From JANXQE01 sp035651635 (GTDB lineage: Bacteria; Verrucomicrobiota; Verrucomicrobiia; Limisphaerales; UBA8199): a DNA stretch of 64,000 nucleotides. The notes below the pieces were generated by a model. The model was not told the DNA's origin. It saw only the letters and a list, made by a program, of their open reading frames with translations, and ran no database searches. How positions within the stretch are numbered: the first letter of the stretch is position 1; each line of letters opens with the position of its first letter. The position numbers and the translations under genes were made by a program. The stretch is from positions 1 to 64,000 of the forward strand of contig DASRFK010000264.1 of assembly GCA_035651635.1 (NCBI GenBank), written 5' to 3'. Below are positions 50,461 to 58,554 of this stretch, one piece after another.

Positions 50461-52765
50461 CCACTGCCATCCGGTGGATCAGACTTTGGTTCGGGCGCAG
50501 CGGCGTTGCCGGTGGCTGCGGCTCCTGCGGGACAGTTCGATCCTTGGGGTCATGGTGTGCCTGCTCACAGTTTGCATTGAGGGGGCAAGCATGGCTGGGG
50601 TGATCCACACCAGGATTAAAGCAATTGGTCTTTTGACTGGCCTGATTATGGCCGGCTTTATCGGCTGGCTCAAAGTTGCCTTCAGAACGATCATTGCGCC
50701 GTCGGGGCGTGCCCGCATCGCCGCGGCAATCGAACGGACCGATCCTCGGTTTCAAGATCGGCTGAATACCATGCTCTTCCTTGAAAACGAAACTGCGGTG
50801 GCTGAAGGGCTGTCATTTAGAATGCGCATCGCCGACCAGGCCAGACGGGTGTTGACGCAAAAAGGATTGCGTTTGCCGATTTCTGCCGGGTCGCCGGTAG
50901 GCTGGTCGCTGGCCTTTTTCCTGCTGGTGATTGGAATAGCCTCGCTTAATGGGCAGTACGGCCCCTGGCAGCGCCTAAGCGATCGAACTCTCAGGGTGGT
51001 TGCCAACTCACCTACATCCAGGCCGCCAACTGAACTGGCTCTACCGGCCAACAATGTCGAGCACACGCAGAGTTGGGGTGAGATTCGAATTATTGAACCA
51101 GGCAAAGATCTGAGGGTGACGAAGGTCGATGTAGTTCCGCTGTCGATCGAAGCGGCGGCTAATGACGACCTGCGGCAAGTCGAGTGGTATTCTTCAGTAA
51201 ACGGGGGCGAAGAGACGCAGCACGACCTGTCCGCGCCGAAGGATCCGCGTTGCGCCCTGTACCGCCCGACGATTTACCTGGACGAGTTGGCGCTCGCGGA
51301 TTGGGATGTTTTGACCTATTACGCCAAGGCGGAGACGACCAGCCATCAGTCCTACGCCTCGGATGTTTACTTCATCGAGGTCCGTCCATTTCGCGAGGAC
51401 ATCGCCAAAATTCCGGGCGGCGCCGGCGGTCAGCCGTACCAGACATTGAATGATATTTCCTCACTGGTTGGGCTGCAGCAGCGTGCGATTCGAGACACTC
51501 ATCAACTCGTGCAAAAGCCCCCGGTTCAAGAGCCGGTCCGGGCGCAGACCCGGATGGGCCTGGCGGGCACGGAAGCGGAGTTGGCCAGCGCCTCGCAACA
51601 TCTCTACGCGGACATGGCCGCCACAATGGAAAATAAACCCATCGGCGCCGCTCTCGATAGTCTGGCCCAGGCACAGAGTTCGTTGAACCAGGCCAGCAGT
51701 TTTCTCAAAGAGAATGTGATGGAACAGGCTCAGAGCCAGGAACGATCCGCTTTGGCCGAGCTGGTGGCCGTTCGGAAAATATTTCAAAAGGCGGTCAGTG
51801 AGCATCCGGGAGATTTCACTCAACCTTCGCAGAGAGATTCGCCAGTGGCAGAGTCTTCAAAGAAGTTAAATGAGATGGCTGAGTTCCGCGACGAGGCAAA
51901 ATCTGCGGAAGAGTTTGTTCAACGAAGTCTGGAACAACAACAGGAAGTAGAACGCCAGGCGGCCGGGCCAATGCAGGAAGGTGCGGCCCTGGCGGGCCAG
52001 GAGCAGAGGCTGGCGCGTGAGCTAAAGGATTTCGCGGGGGAGCATCCCAAGGCGTTTCAAGGCTCGGAAAGCGAAAGCGCGCAAGCCCAGGAATCGCTGC
52101 AACACGCCGAGGAGCGCTTGCGCAGTTCGGCAGCGGAGTCCGCCGGCAGCACGCGCGAGGCCACGCAGAAAATCAAGCAACTGAGAGCCGCCATGCAAAA
52201 CCACGCCGCCGGCCAGCAACTGGCCGAGGCCTATCGGCTAAAGCGTATGCTGGAAGAACAAGCTCGCCTGCTCGGCCAGATGGCAGAGCCTGAAGCCAAG
52301 GCGTCGGCCCAGGAGATGGACGCCGCCGCGGGTGCGGCCCAGGCTATTCTGGGCGAGTTGAAAAAGAGCCTGGACCAATCTTCCAAGGGCGCAGGTTTTG
52401 GGAGTTCGCTGCGTGAGGCGTTGAACCAAGAGAACCAAAAGGCCGCTGAGGAGGCGTTATCAAAGGTTCAACAGGCGCAAACTGACGCGGAACGCCGAGA
52501 ACAAGCCCGGACCGCCGAGTCGGCTTTGTCGCAAATTAGCAATGCCTTTGCCGCCAGCCAGCCGAAGCCGCTCCAGGACGCAAGGCACAAGGATATGCTC
52601 AATCTGGAGGCGGAATCAGAACTCCAACGATTTGCCGCCGAACGAAGCCTCAGGCCCGTGGGCAAAGCGGCCGACGCAGCGCTGGCAAATATCGATCCGG
52701 CGCGTTTGCCGCAGGCCTATCGCAGCCGGATCGAGCGCTACTTCGAGAAACTTTCTGAGGAATGA
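50453..52765 (+). CDS. Large coiled-coil membrane protein (DUF4175-like)
   Basis: 770 residues with two membrane helices near the N terminus (ILGVMVCLLTVCIEGASMAGVI, LLTGLIMAGFIGWLKVAF) and one around 157 (GWSLAFFLLVIGIASL). The C-terminal 450 residues are long coiled coil very rich in Gln, Glu and Ala, with repeated QAQSxLNQA-like phrases. The arrangement resembles DUF4175 proteins found beside MoxR/VWA genes. It probably forms a periplasmic coiled-coil arm; the function is unknown. Its TTG start lies inside the end of the previous gene and its stop overlaps the next start (ATGA), consistent with a stable complex of neighbours. Confidence 0.75.
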   Translation: MNSHCHPVDQTLVRAQRRCRWLRLLRDSSILGVMVCLLTVCIEGASMAGVIHTRIKAIGLLTGLIMAGFIGWLKVAFRTIIAPSGRARIAAAIERTDPRFQDRLNTMLFLENETAVAEGLSFRMRIADQARRVLTQKGLRLPISAGSPVGWSLAFFLLVIGIASLNGQYGPWQRLSDRTLRVVANSPTSRPPTELALPANNVEHTQSWGEIRIIEPGKDLRVTKVDVVPLSIEAAANDDLRQVEWYSSVNGGEETQHDLSAPKDPRCALYRPTIYLDELALADWDVLTYYAKAETTSHQSYASDVYFIEVRPFREDIAKIPGGAGGQPYQTLNDISSLVGLQQRAIRDTHQLVQKPPVQEPVRAQTRMGLAGTEAELASASQHLYADMAATMENKPIGAALDSLAQAQSSLNQASSFLKENVMEQAQSQERSALAELVAVRKIFQKAVSEHPGDFTQPSQRDSPVAESSKKLNEMAEFRDEAKSAEEFVQRSLEQQQEVERQAAGPMQEGAALAGQEQRLARELKDFAGEHPKAFQGSESESAQAQESLQHAEERLRSSAAESAGSTREATQKIKQLRAAMQNHAAGQQLAEAYRLKRMLEEQARLLGQMAEPEAKASAQEMDAAAGAAQAILGELKKSLDQSSKGAGFGSSLREALNQENQKAAEEALSKVQQAQTDAERREQARTAESALSQISNAFAASQPKPLQDARHKDMLNLEAESELQRFAAERSLRPVGKAADAALANIDPARLPQAYRSRIERYFEKLSEE

Positions 52766-54984
52766 GCCTGGCGATTGTCTTCGAATTCCCCGCGCTCTGG
52801 TTCTGCGCCTTGCCCTTGGGTCTACTGCTGGCTTTGTGGGTCTGGCGCCAGCACGCGCGCGGTTTGGCTTGCGGCCGAGTTGCCGCGTTGCTGGCCTTGC
52901 GTTCGGTCGCCCTGGGTCTGCTGTTGTTTCTGGCTGCCCGCCCGGTAAGGATGGCACGCGAGCAGCTTGGAAACGCCACCCGGCCTGTGGTGATCCTGCT
53001 GGATCGCAGCGAGAGCATGTCGCTCAAAGAAACCGTCACGAGCCGGTATGAGCGGGCGTTGACTTTCTTGCGAACGCGTCTGCTGCCTGCGCTGAAATCG
53101 GCGGATCTGGCGGTGCAAGGCATGGTTTTTGACCAGGCAGCTGAGGTGGTCACCGGCGCTGAGATGATCTCAACCAAGCCCGAGGGCAAACGCACCAATC
53201 TCGGCGGCGCTGTTGCGCGGGCATTGAGTGGCGGGCAGAAACCCCTGGCGGTGATTGCTCTTACCGATGGCAGTTCGAATGAGACCACGGACGATGCCAG
53301 GGCCATGGGTAAGCTCGCCCAGGCCGGCATCCCGTTTATTGGTGTTGGATTCGGCAGCGATGACGGAGTGCAAACGCTGTCCCTGCGAGGTGTCGACGCG
53401 CCAAGCACGGTGCGTCCTAAAACCGCGTTCAGCGTTTCGGCGGAATTGCAATTGATTAACGGCCAGCAGTCCGCTGGCTGTGATCTCGTCTTGTTCCGCG
53501 ACGGCCAATCGGTCCAGAAAAAGGCCGTAAAGCTCGAAACGGGTTCTCATGTCTGGGTGGAGAGCTTTCATCTGAACGAGCCGAGCGAAGGCGAGCACGA
53601 GTACAGTCTTCAGTTGCTAACGCCCAACCTGACTGGCTTGAGGTGCATCAACGGCGAGGCCGCCACCTCGGTGCGAGTGGTCGACGAGAGCGAGTTGCGG
53701 GTCCTGTACCTCCAAGGGGCATTAACCTGGGACTATAAATTCATCGCCCTGGCACTGCGTGAGGATCCGAGCATCAAACTCACTGGATTGACGCGCACGT
53801 CCCGACAATCCGTGTTTCGCCAAAACGTCGAAAGCACGACTGAATTGGCGAATGGATTTCCGGCTTCCCTGAAGGAATTGGCGGCTTTCCGGGTGATAGT
53901 CCTGTCCAACCTTCGGCCGGAAGACCTCAGTCAGCAGCAACAGGAATTGCTCGGTCGCTTTTGTGGTGAATTTGGGGGTGGCGTTTTGATGATCGGCGGG
54001 GCGGCGACGTTCGATCCGTCCTGGGAAAATAGCAGGCTGGAGAAGTTGTTGCCGGTGGTTTTCTCCAAAGAGCAATTCGGCAGGGGGACGGAGCATGACT
54101 TCCACCTGGAACTGACTCCTGAGGCACTGGAGAACCCGCTGTTTCGGGTCGAGGAGAACCGGCCGGTGAAGGAGGTTTGGGCCGGTTTGCCGGCATTTGG
54201 CCAATTTGGACAGGTTGACTCGGCCAAGCGAGGCGCCCAGGTCTGGCTTGTGCATCCGAGCGAATCCGGCGCGCCAGGCCGGCGCATTCTGATGGCCTCA
54301 CAACGTTATGGCGCGGGACAATCGGCTGTGTTGTGTCTTCAGAACTTCTGGCGTTGGAGGCTGGCGAAAGAATCCGACCCGCAGCAGTTCGATAGGTTTT
54401 GGCGGCAGCTCTTTCGCTGGCTGGGGCAGGCGGGGCGCTCGAACGTCAGCATTCAGTTTGCCGATCAGGAATTGCGGCCGGGGCGCGAGATCGAGGTTTG
54501 CCTCGAGCGCCAGGCCGATGCGCTCGAAGCCGAGACCAACCGGCAATTCCTCCTCCAGGTTCAGGACAGCCGGAAGAAGATTGTTTGCACAGAAGGGCTG
54601 GAATTGCCCGCGAGCCAGCCGGTGCATTGCCGGTTCCGGGCGGAACAACCGGGCTTGTACACAGTGAATATTGCGGACTCCGCCAAGGCGGTGATTGCCA
54701 CTCGCCCGGTGGAAATCCGCGAGATCAATGTCGAATTGGAACGAACGGCTCGCAATATGGAGGCTTTAAACCAATGGGCGGCGGTGAGCGATGGGCTGGC
54801 CTTTAAAGTGGAGGAGTGCCCGCAAACGACCGATCTCGTCGCCCGGATAAAAGCGAAGGTGGAAGACGTGCGGCGCAACCAGCAGGTTCGGCGTTTGCTT
54901 GGACTGAACGGTTGGACATTAGGCGCGATCTTAGCGTCGCTGAGCGCGGAGTGGCTGCTGCGCAAACGATGGGAGCTGATCTGA
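52762..54984 (+). CDS. VWA-domain membrane protein (glutamine amidotransferase-like C part)
   Basis: 740 residues. Two N-terminal membrane helices surround FEFPALWFCALPLGLLLALWVW and ALLALRSVALGLLLFLAARPVR. A VWA domain follows with the metal-binding motif VVILLDRSESMSLKE and, later, IALTDGSSNETTDDARAM. The middle and C-terminal parts carry RVLYLQGALTWDYKFIALAL and FGGGVLMIGGAATFDPSW, typical of the glutamine amidotransferase-like domain of such VWA proteins, whose catalytic Cys is usually missing. A C-terminal helix (GWTLGAILASLSAEWLL) ends it. Starts by ATGA overlap with the previous gene. A MoxR-client role is inferred. Confidence 0.85.
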   Translation: MSLAIVFEFPALWFCALPLGLLLALWVWRQHARGLACGRVAALLALRSVALGLLLFLAARPVRMAREQLGNATRPVVILLDRSESMSLKETVTSRYERALTFLRTRLLPALKSADLAVQGMVFDQAAEVVTGAEMISTKPEGKRTNLGGAVARALSGGQKPLAVIALTDGSSNETTDDARAMGKLAQAGIPFIGVGFGSDDGVQTLSLRGVDAPSTVRPKTAFSVSAELQLINGQQSAGCDLVLFRDGQSVQKKAVKLETGSHVWVESFHLNEPSEGEHEYSLQLLTPNLTGLRCINGEAATSVRVVDESELRVLYLQGALTWDYKFIALALREDPSIKLTGLTRTSRQSVFRQNVESTTELANGFPASLKELAAFRVIVLSNLRPEDLSQQQQELLGRFCGEFGGGVLMIGGAATFDPSWENSRLEKLLPVVFSKEQFGRGTEHDFHLELTPEALENPLFRVEENRPVKEVWAGLPAFGQFGQVDSAKRGAQVWLVHPSESGAPGRRILMASQRYGAGQSAVLCLQNFWRWRLAKESDPQQFDRFWRQLFRWLGQAGRSNVSIQFADQELRPGREIEVCLERQADALEAETNRQFLLQVQDSRKKIVCTEGLELPASQPVHCRFRAEQPGLYTVNIADSAKAVIATRPVEIREINVELERTARNMEALNQWAAVSDGLAFKVEECPQTTDLVARIKAKVEDVRRNQQVRRLLGLNGWTLGAILASLSAEWLLRKRWELI

Positions 54985-54989
54985 GAGCA

Positions 54990-55146
54990 TGTGTTGAAAA
55001 GACCGACTTCGACGCTGTCGTATGGGGTTTGGAGTCGTATGGGGTTTGGAGTCCCGCCTTTAGGCGGCCCCGCGCCAAAACTGCCTGAGGGCGGAATGCC
55101 AAACCGAATCACTAAAACACGCTCTGAAGGGGATAAACTGCAACCT
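54990..55146. repeat. REP-like element with tandem 17-mer and palindrome
   Basis: A 17-base unit beginning TCGTATGGGGTTT occurs twice in a row at 55018-55034 and 55035-55051. It is followed by the palindrome CCGCC-TTTA-GGCGG at 55054-55067. The region separates the VWA gene from the DUF4159 gene. I expect copies elsewhere in the genome, but only this one is visible in the window. Confidence 0.55.
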
Positions 55147-55857
55147 ATGGCTTCGATGACCAAACTCAGCAAAGCCAGGCGGTGGCCGCCTCGGATTTTT
55201 GGGAACCTGGCGGTCGGGATCGCGCTGTGCGCGGCCTACGGAGTGGGGCAGGAACTGCCTGACAAACAAGCAACGTTCTTCATGGGCCGCGTCCGGTACA
55301 GCGCCAACGACGGCAACGATTGCGGAGGGGTGGGCCAGGATTTGCTGCAATTGGTTTCCCGTGCCTCGACCTTGACGATGCAGGAGGAACGCAAGGTCGG
55401 GCTCACGGATCCGGCTTTGTACGAGACGCCGTTCCTATTCATGAACGGACACAACGATTTCATCCTGAGCGACGAGGAACTCGCCAACCTCCGCAAGTAT
55501 TTGAGTCATGGAGGGTTCTTCTTCGCCTCGGGCTGCTGCACCAATCCCAATTTCCCGAAAGCCTGGCGTCGCGAATTCGGGCGTTTATTTCCCAACGAAC
55601 AGGTTCAGGCCATTCCGTACGAGCATTTGATCTACCGCTCCTTTTACAGGATTGACCGTATCCGATGCCTCAATGAACAGCGGGACATTCACTTGGAAGG
55701 CCTTTTTTTGAAGGGGCGCCTGGTCGCGGTGCTGTGCGAGGACGGTTTGTGCTGCTCGTTCAGCGCAAACAACAGTTGCAATGAAAGCAAAGGCATTAGT
55801 CCCGAGGACGGCCGGAGGCTCGCTCTTAATATTGCCATCTACGCTTTGACTCATTGA
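55147..55857 (+). CDS. DUF4159 protein
   Basis: 236 residues from ATG 55147 with an export signal (LAVGIALCAAYGVGQ). The DUF4159 core reads FFMGRVRYSANDGNDCGGVGQDLLQLVSRASTLTMQEERKVGLTDPALYETPFLFMNGHNDFILSDEELANLRKYLSHGGFFFASGCCTNPNFPKAWRRE. The fold is a glutamine-amidotransferase-like domain normally found at the end of MoxR/VWA operons. It lies 162 bases after the VWA gene, separated by the REP-like element, so it may have its own promoter. The open frame further upstream (from 54991) runs through the repeat and is not a likely start. Confidence 0.85.
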   Translation: MASMTKLSKARRWPPRIFGNLAVGIALCAAYGVGQELPDKQATFFMGRVRYSANDGNDCGGVGQDLLQLVSRASTLTMQEERKVGLTDPALYETPFLFMNGHNDFILSDEELANLRKYLSHGGFFFASGCCTNPNFPKAWRREFGRLFPNEQVQAIPYEHLIYRSFYRIDRIRCLNEQRDIHLEGLFLKGRLVAVLCEDGLCCSFSANNSCNESKGISPEDGRRLALNIAIYALTH

Positions 55858-55971
55858 AGCGGTCTGCTCCCCCGGGGAAAGCCCTAAGCGTGTTCCGGGA
55901 CAAGCCTTGGCGCTGGTTTGGGAACTCCGCCGATACCCCCTTAACGGGATTGAGGATATAAACATTGGCAT

Positions 55972-56829
55972 ATGAGCAAAGCGATGAGCCTGACGCCCAA
56001 TCCGAGCAACGCCTTTCGATTGACTCCCGAAGAAGGCAATGCCATGCCACTGAGCGCCAAGGCGCTGCTCCCCAAACTGCCGCGTTACGCCGGAACTCCG
56101 CCGATCAACCCAGTGTACTTTGCCTTGTTGTTGCTCGTACTGGCGGTCGGCTCGTTTTCACTGCTCGCATGGCACCATAATGATTCGTCGTTGGAAAATC
56201 GTGCTCGGCTGGGCGAGCCGGAAGCGCAGTACTTACTTGGCAAACAGTACTTTGAGACGGCGATGTCACCGGGGGACTACACGCGAGCGGCGCGCCTCAT
56301 TCGCAAAGCCGCTGAGCACGGGAACGTTCGAGCCCAGACGGGACTGGGCTTGCTTTACGAGCATGGCCTCGGGGTGTCCAAGAACTACAACGAAGCGGTT
56401 CGTTGGTTCCGACAGGCCGCGGACCAGGGTTATGCTCTGGCGCAGAATGAACTGGGTTTTATGTACGCCAAAGGGCGCGGCGTGAACCGGGATTTCACTC
56501 AGGCGGCCGCGTGGTGCCGATTGGCCGCGCAACAGGGGTCGGCGGTCGCCGAACGCAATGTGAAACTCGCGGAAGCGCCCAACACGAAAACGTTTGCCCA
56601 GCTCGTCACCACCGAACGCAAGTGCTATCAACGAGTGGTCCTGCAAAAGGTCGAATCCGACGGTATCACGATCTCGTTTCTGCCTCAGACCGGTGGATTG
56701 GGCATGGCGAAGGTCCGGACGGAGAACCTGCCTTTGAATCTCCAACAGCTGTGTAAATGCGCGGCCCACGAAGGGACGGCCGCCAACTCCGCTTATTCGC
56801 AGGTCGGTGCTGTTTCCCGGATGCTCTAA
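55972..56829 (+). CDS. Sel1-repeat (TPR-like) membrane protein
   Basis: 285 residues. A transmembrane helix (PVYFALLLLVLAVGSFSLLAW) near 45-65 is followed by three Sel1-like repeats: GEPEAQYLLGKQYFETAMSPGDYTRAARLIRKAAEHG, NVRAQTGLGLLYEHGLGVSKNYNEAVRWFRQAADQG and YALAQNELGFMYAKGRGVNRDFTQAAAWCRLAAQQG. These form helical protein-binding surfaces. A C-terminal region (KVESDGITISFLPQTGGLGMAKVRTENLP) is beta-rich. ATG 55972 or ATG 55984 can be the start. Partner unknown. It follows the DUF4159 gene by 114 bases. Confidence 0.82.
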   Translation: MSKAMSLTPNPSNAFRLTPEEGNAMPLSAKALLPKLPRYAGTPPINPVYFALLLLVLAVGSFSLLAWHHNDSSLENRARLGEPEAQYLLGKQYFETAMSPGDYTRAARLIRKAAEHGNVRAQTGLGLLYEHGLGVSKNYNEAVRWFRQAADQGYALAQNELGFMYAKGRGVNRDFTQAAAWCRLAAQQGSAVAERNVKLAEAPNTKTFAQLVTTERKCYQRVVLQKVESDGITISFLPQTGGLGMAKVRTENLPLNLQQLCKCAAHEGTAANSAYSQVGAVSRML

Positions 56830-56938
56830 AGGACCGCAGCCATCGGTCCCCGCCCCTTTCATGAATTGGCGCTGTTTCGCCGGAGCGAATTGTTTCTGGT
56901 TCAAAAGAGCCAGTCGCCTGTGTAGTCTCCGCAGTGTC

Positions 56939-57277
56939 GTGCCAAAAAATGAAGCGCCGCCCAAACCGGTCGAACGACTCTTTCCGTTCGTTATCCGCGC
57001 GCGCATTTTAATGGTGGGCCGCGAAACGCTGTTGCGGAGTAAAAGCAAACTGCATTTCGTCCTAATGACCGAGGACCTCTCGGAACGCAGCCGGGCTGAG
57101 GTACTGTCAGAATTCTCTCATTATCCCATCGTCCGGAGGTATACGTCCGCCGACCTGGAAGGCTTTTTCCAAGTCAGAGGCGCCAAAATCCTGGGCTTTG
57201 CCAAATCCAGTCTCGCTCAATCCGTGTATGCCGAACTCAAACAGTTCCGGATCAATAGCCCGGCCAAAAAGCCCTGA
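56939..57277 (+). CDS. L7Ae/YlxQ-like RNA-binding protein
   Basis: 112 residues from GTG 56939. The sequence FPFVIRARILMVGRETLLRSKSKLHFVLMTEDLSERSRAEVLSEFSHYPIVRRYTSADLEGFFQVRGAKILGFAKSSLAQSVYAEL follows the L7Ae/L30e pattern: a helix with G-R-x-x-L, strand LHFVLMTEDLS, helix, PIVRRYTSADLEGFFQ and a final GFAKSSLA. Such proteins bind kink-turn RNA. The open frame back to 56807 lacks similarity, so GTG is preferred. A zinc-finger gene follows. Confidence 0.6.
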   Translation: MPKNEAPPKPVERLFPFVIRARILMVGRETLLRSKSKLHFVLMTEDLSERSRAEVLSEFSHYPIVRRYTSADLEGFFQVRGAKILGFAKSSLAQSVYAELKQFRINSPAKKP

Positions 57278-57343
57278 GCATGAGTTGAGGGTAAAGCCCG
57301 CTTTTTTATTTAAAGCGCCCACGAGCAAAAGATGTTAAACTAA

Positions 57344-57574
57344 ATGGGAAATCACTCAATGCACCCCCAGGGTCGGAAACGATTTGGTCGCAAAAACACG
57401 GGCCGCAACGGGCGCCGCCGAAAACGAGATCAACCTGAGTCGCTGCTGGAGCAGCCGACCCTCGAGACCGCCACCACCGTACCCTGCCCGATTTGCGGCC
57501 ACCCGGTCGATCCCAAGCGCATGCATTTCCACATGGTCCGTTTCCACGGCGCCTCGATGCGTTCGCGCGCGTAA
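57344..57574 (+). CDS. Small basic protein with C2H2-like zinc-finger
   Basis: 76 residues. The N-terminal half is very basic (GRKRFGRKNTGRNGRRRKRD) and the C-terminal part is CPICGHPVDPKRMHFHMVRFHG, a C-x2-C and two spaced histidines, fitting a zinc finger. Nucleic-acid binding is inferred from the basic tail and the finger. It lies 66 bases after the L7Ae-like gene on the same strand. Confidence 0.65.
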   Translation: MGNHSMHPQGRKRFGRKNTGRNGRRRKRDQPESLLEQPTLETATTVPCPICGHPVDPKRMHFHMVRFHGASMRSRA

Positions 57575-57666
57575 CCATGGTGTGCGGCTGGTTCCTTCTG
57601 CTTCGCATGAACCTCCCCGCGGATTCGGGGCGACCGCAGATGGGGAATGTGTAATCTGAGGTTCGC

Positions 57667-58554
57667 ATGAACCGTCGTTCCGTAGCGGCGTCTCGTTTTG
57701 TTCGACTCAAAAATGAGCTCGTGTGCGCTATTGGCGCCTTCGGAATCGGTCTTGGCTGTTTGTGCATGGGGGCCCAAAAGGCTTTGCCGGGTTTCAAGGT
57801 CATTGCGTTCTATACCGGTCGAAGCGACCAGGCCCACATCAGCTTCGTCCGGGAGGCAAATCGATGGTTTGCCAACATGGCCCCTGAACATCATTTCAGC
57901 TACACTTCGACGACCAATTGGGCGGACCTCACCGACCAGGTTCTTGGCCAATACCAAGTGGTGATGTTCCTGGACGCACGTCCGGAGCAACCCGCTCAAC
58001 GTGAAGCTTTTCAGAGGTACGTGGAACGAGGTGGCGGCTGGATGGGGTTTCACTTTGCGGGCTTCGCGCTGACACCCTCGGGGGTTCCGCAGAACTGGGA
58101 TTGGTACCACAACGAATTTCTCGGATCGGGCTCATACGTGGGCAACACCTGGCGGCCGACCTCGGCGGTGCTGCGGGTGGAAGATGCGGATCATCCAGCG
58201 ACGCGGCACCTCCGGCCAACATTTAAATCGGCGCCAAACGAGTGGTATAAATGGAGCAACGATCTTCGCACCAACTCCAGTATTAGGATTCTCTTGTCCA
58301 TCGATCCGTCCAGTTACCCGTTGGGGACCGGACCCAAGCCGCACGAGGTCTGGCACGCCGGCTATTATCCCGTGGTTTGGACGAATAAGCGGTACCGCAT
58401 GATGTATTTCAACATGGGCCACAATGACATCGATTGCGAACATAAGACCAACCAAGAGCTCTCCTTTACCTTCGGAAATGAAAACCAGGACAAACTAATC
58501 CTGGATAGCCTACTGTGGCTTGGGGAGCAGACGCTAAGGCGTCCCGAACCGTAA
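57667..58554 (+). CDS. Secreted ThuA-domain protein
   Basis: 295 residues with an export segment (LVCAIGAFGIGLGCLCMGA). The ThuA-like (glutamine amidotransferase-fold) domain reads FKVIAFYTGRSDQAHISFVREANRWFANMAPEH, YQVVMFLDARPEQPAQREAFQRYVERGGGWMGFHFAGF and AGYYPVVWTNKRYRMMYFNMGHND. Members are linked to trehalose and other sugar use, but the biochemical role is uncertain. The Cys nucleophile of true amidotransferases is absent. It converges with the next gene, their ends overlapping by 21 bases. Confidence 0.8.
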   Translation: MNRRSVAASRFVRLKNELVCAIGAFGIGLGCLCMGAQKALPGFKVIAFYTGRSDQAHISFVREANRWFANMAPEHHFSYTSTTNWADLTDQVLGQYQVVMFLDARPEQPAQREAFQRYVERGGGWMGFHFAGFALTPSGVPQNWDWYHNEFLGSGSYVGNTWRPTSAVLRVEDADHPATRHLRPTFKSAPNEWYKWSNDLRTNSSIRILLSIDPSSYPLGTGPKPHEVWHAGYYPVVWTNKRYRMMYFNMGHNDIDCEHKTNQELSFTFGNENQDKLILDSLLWLGEQTLRRPEP

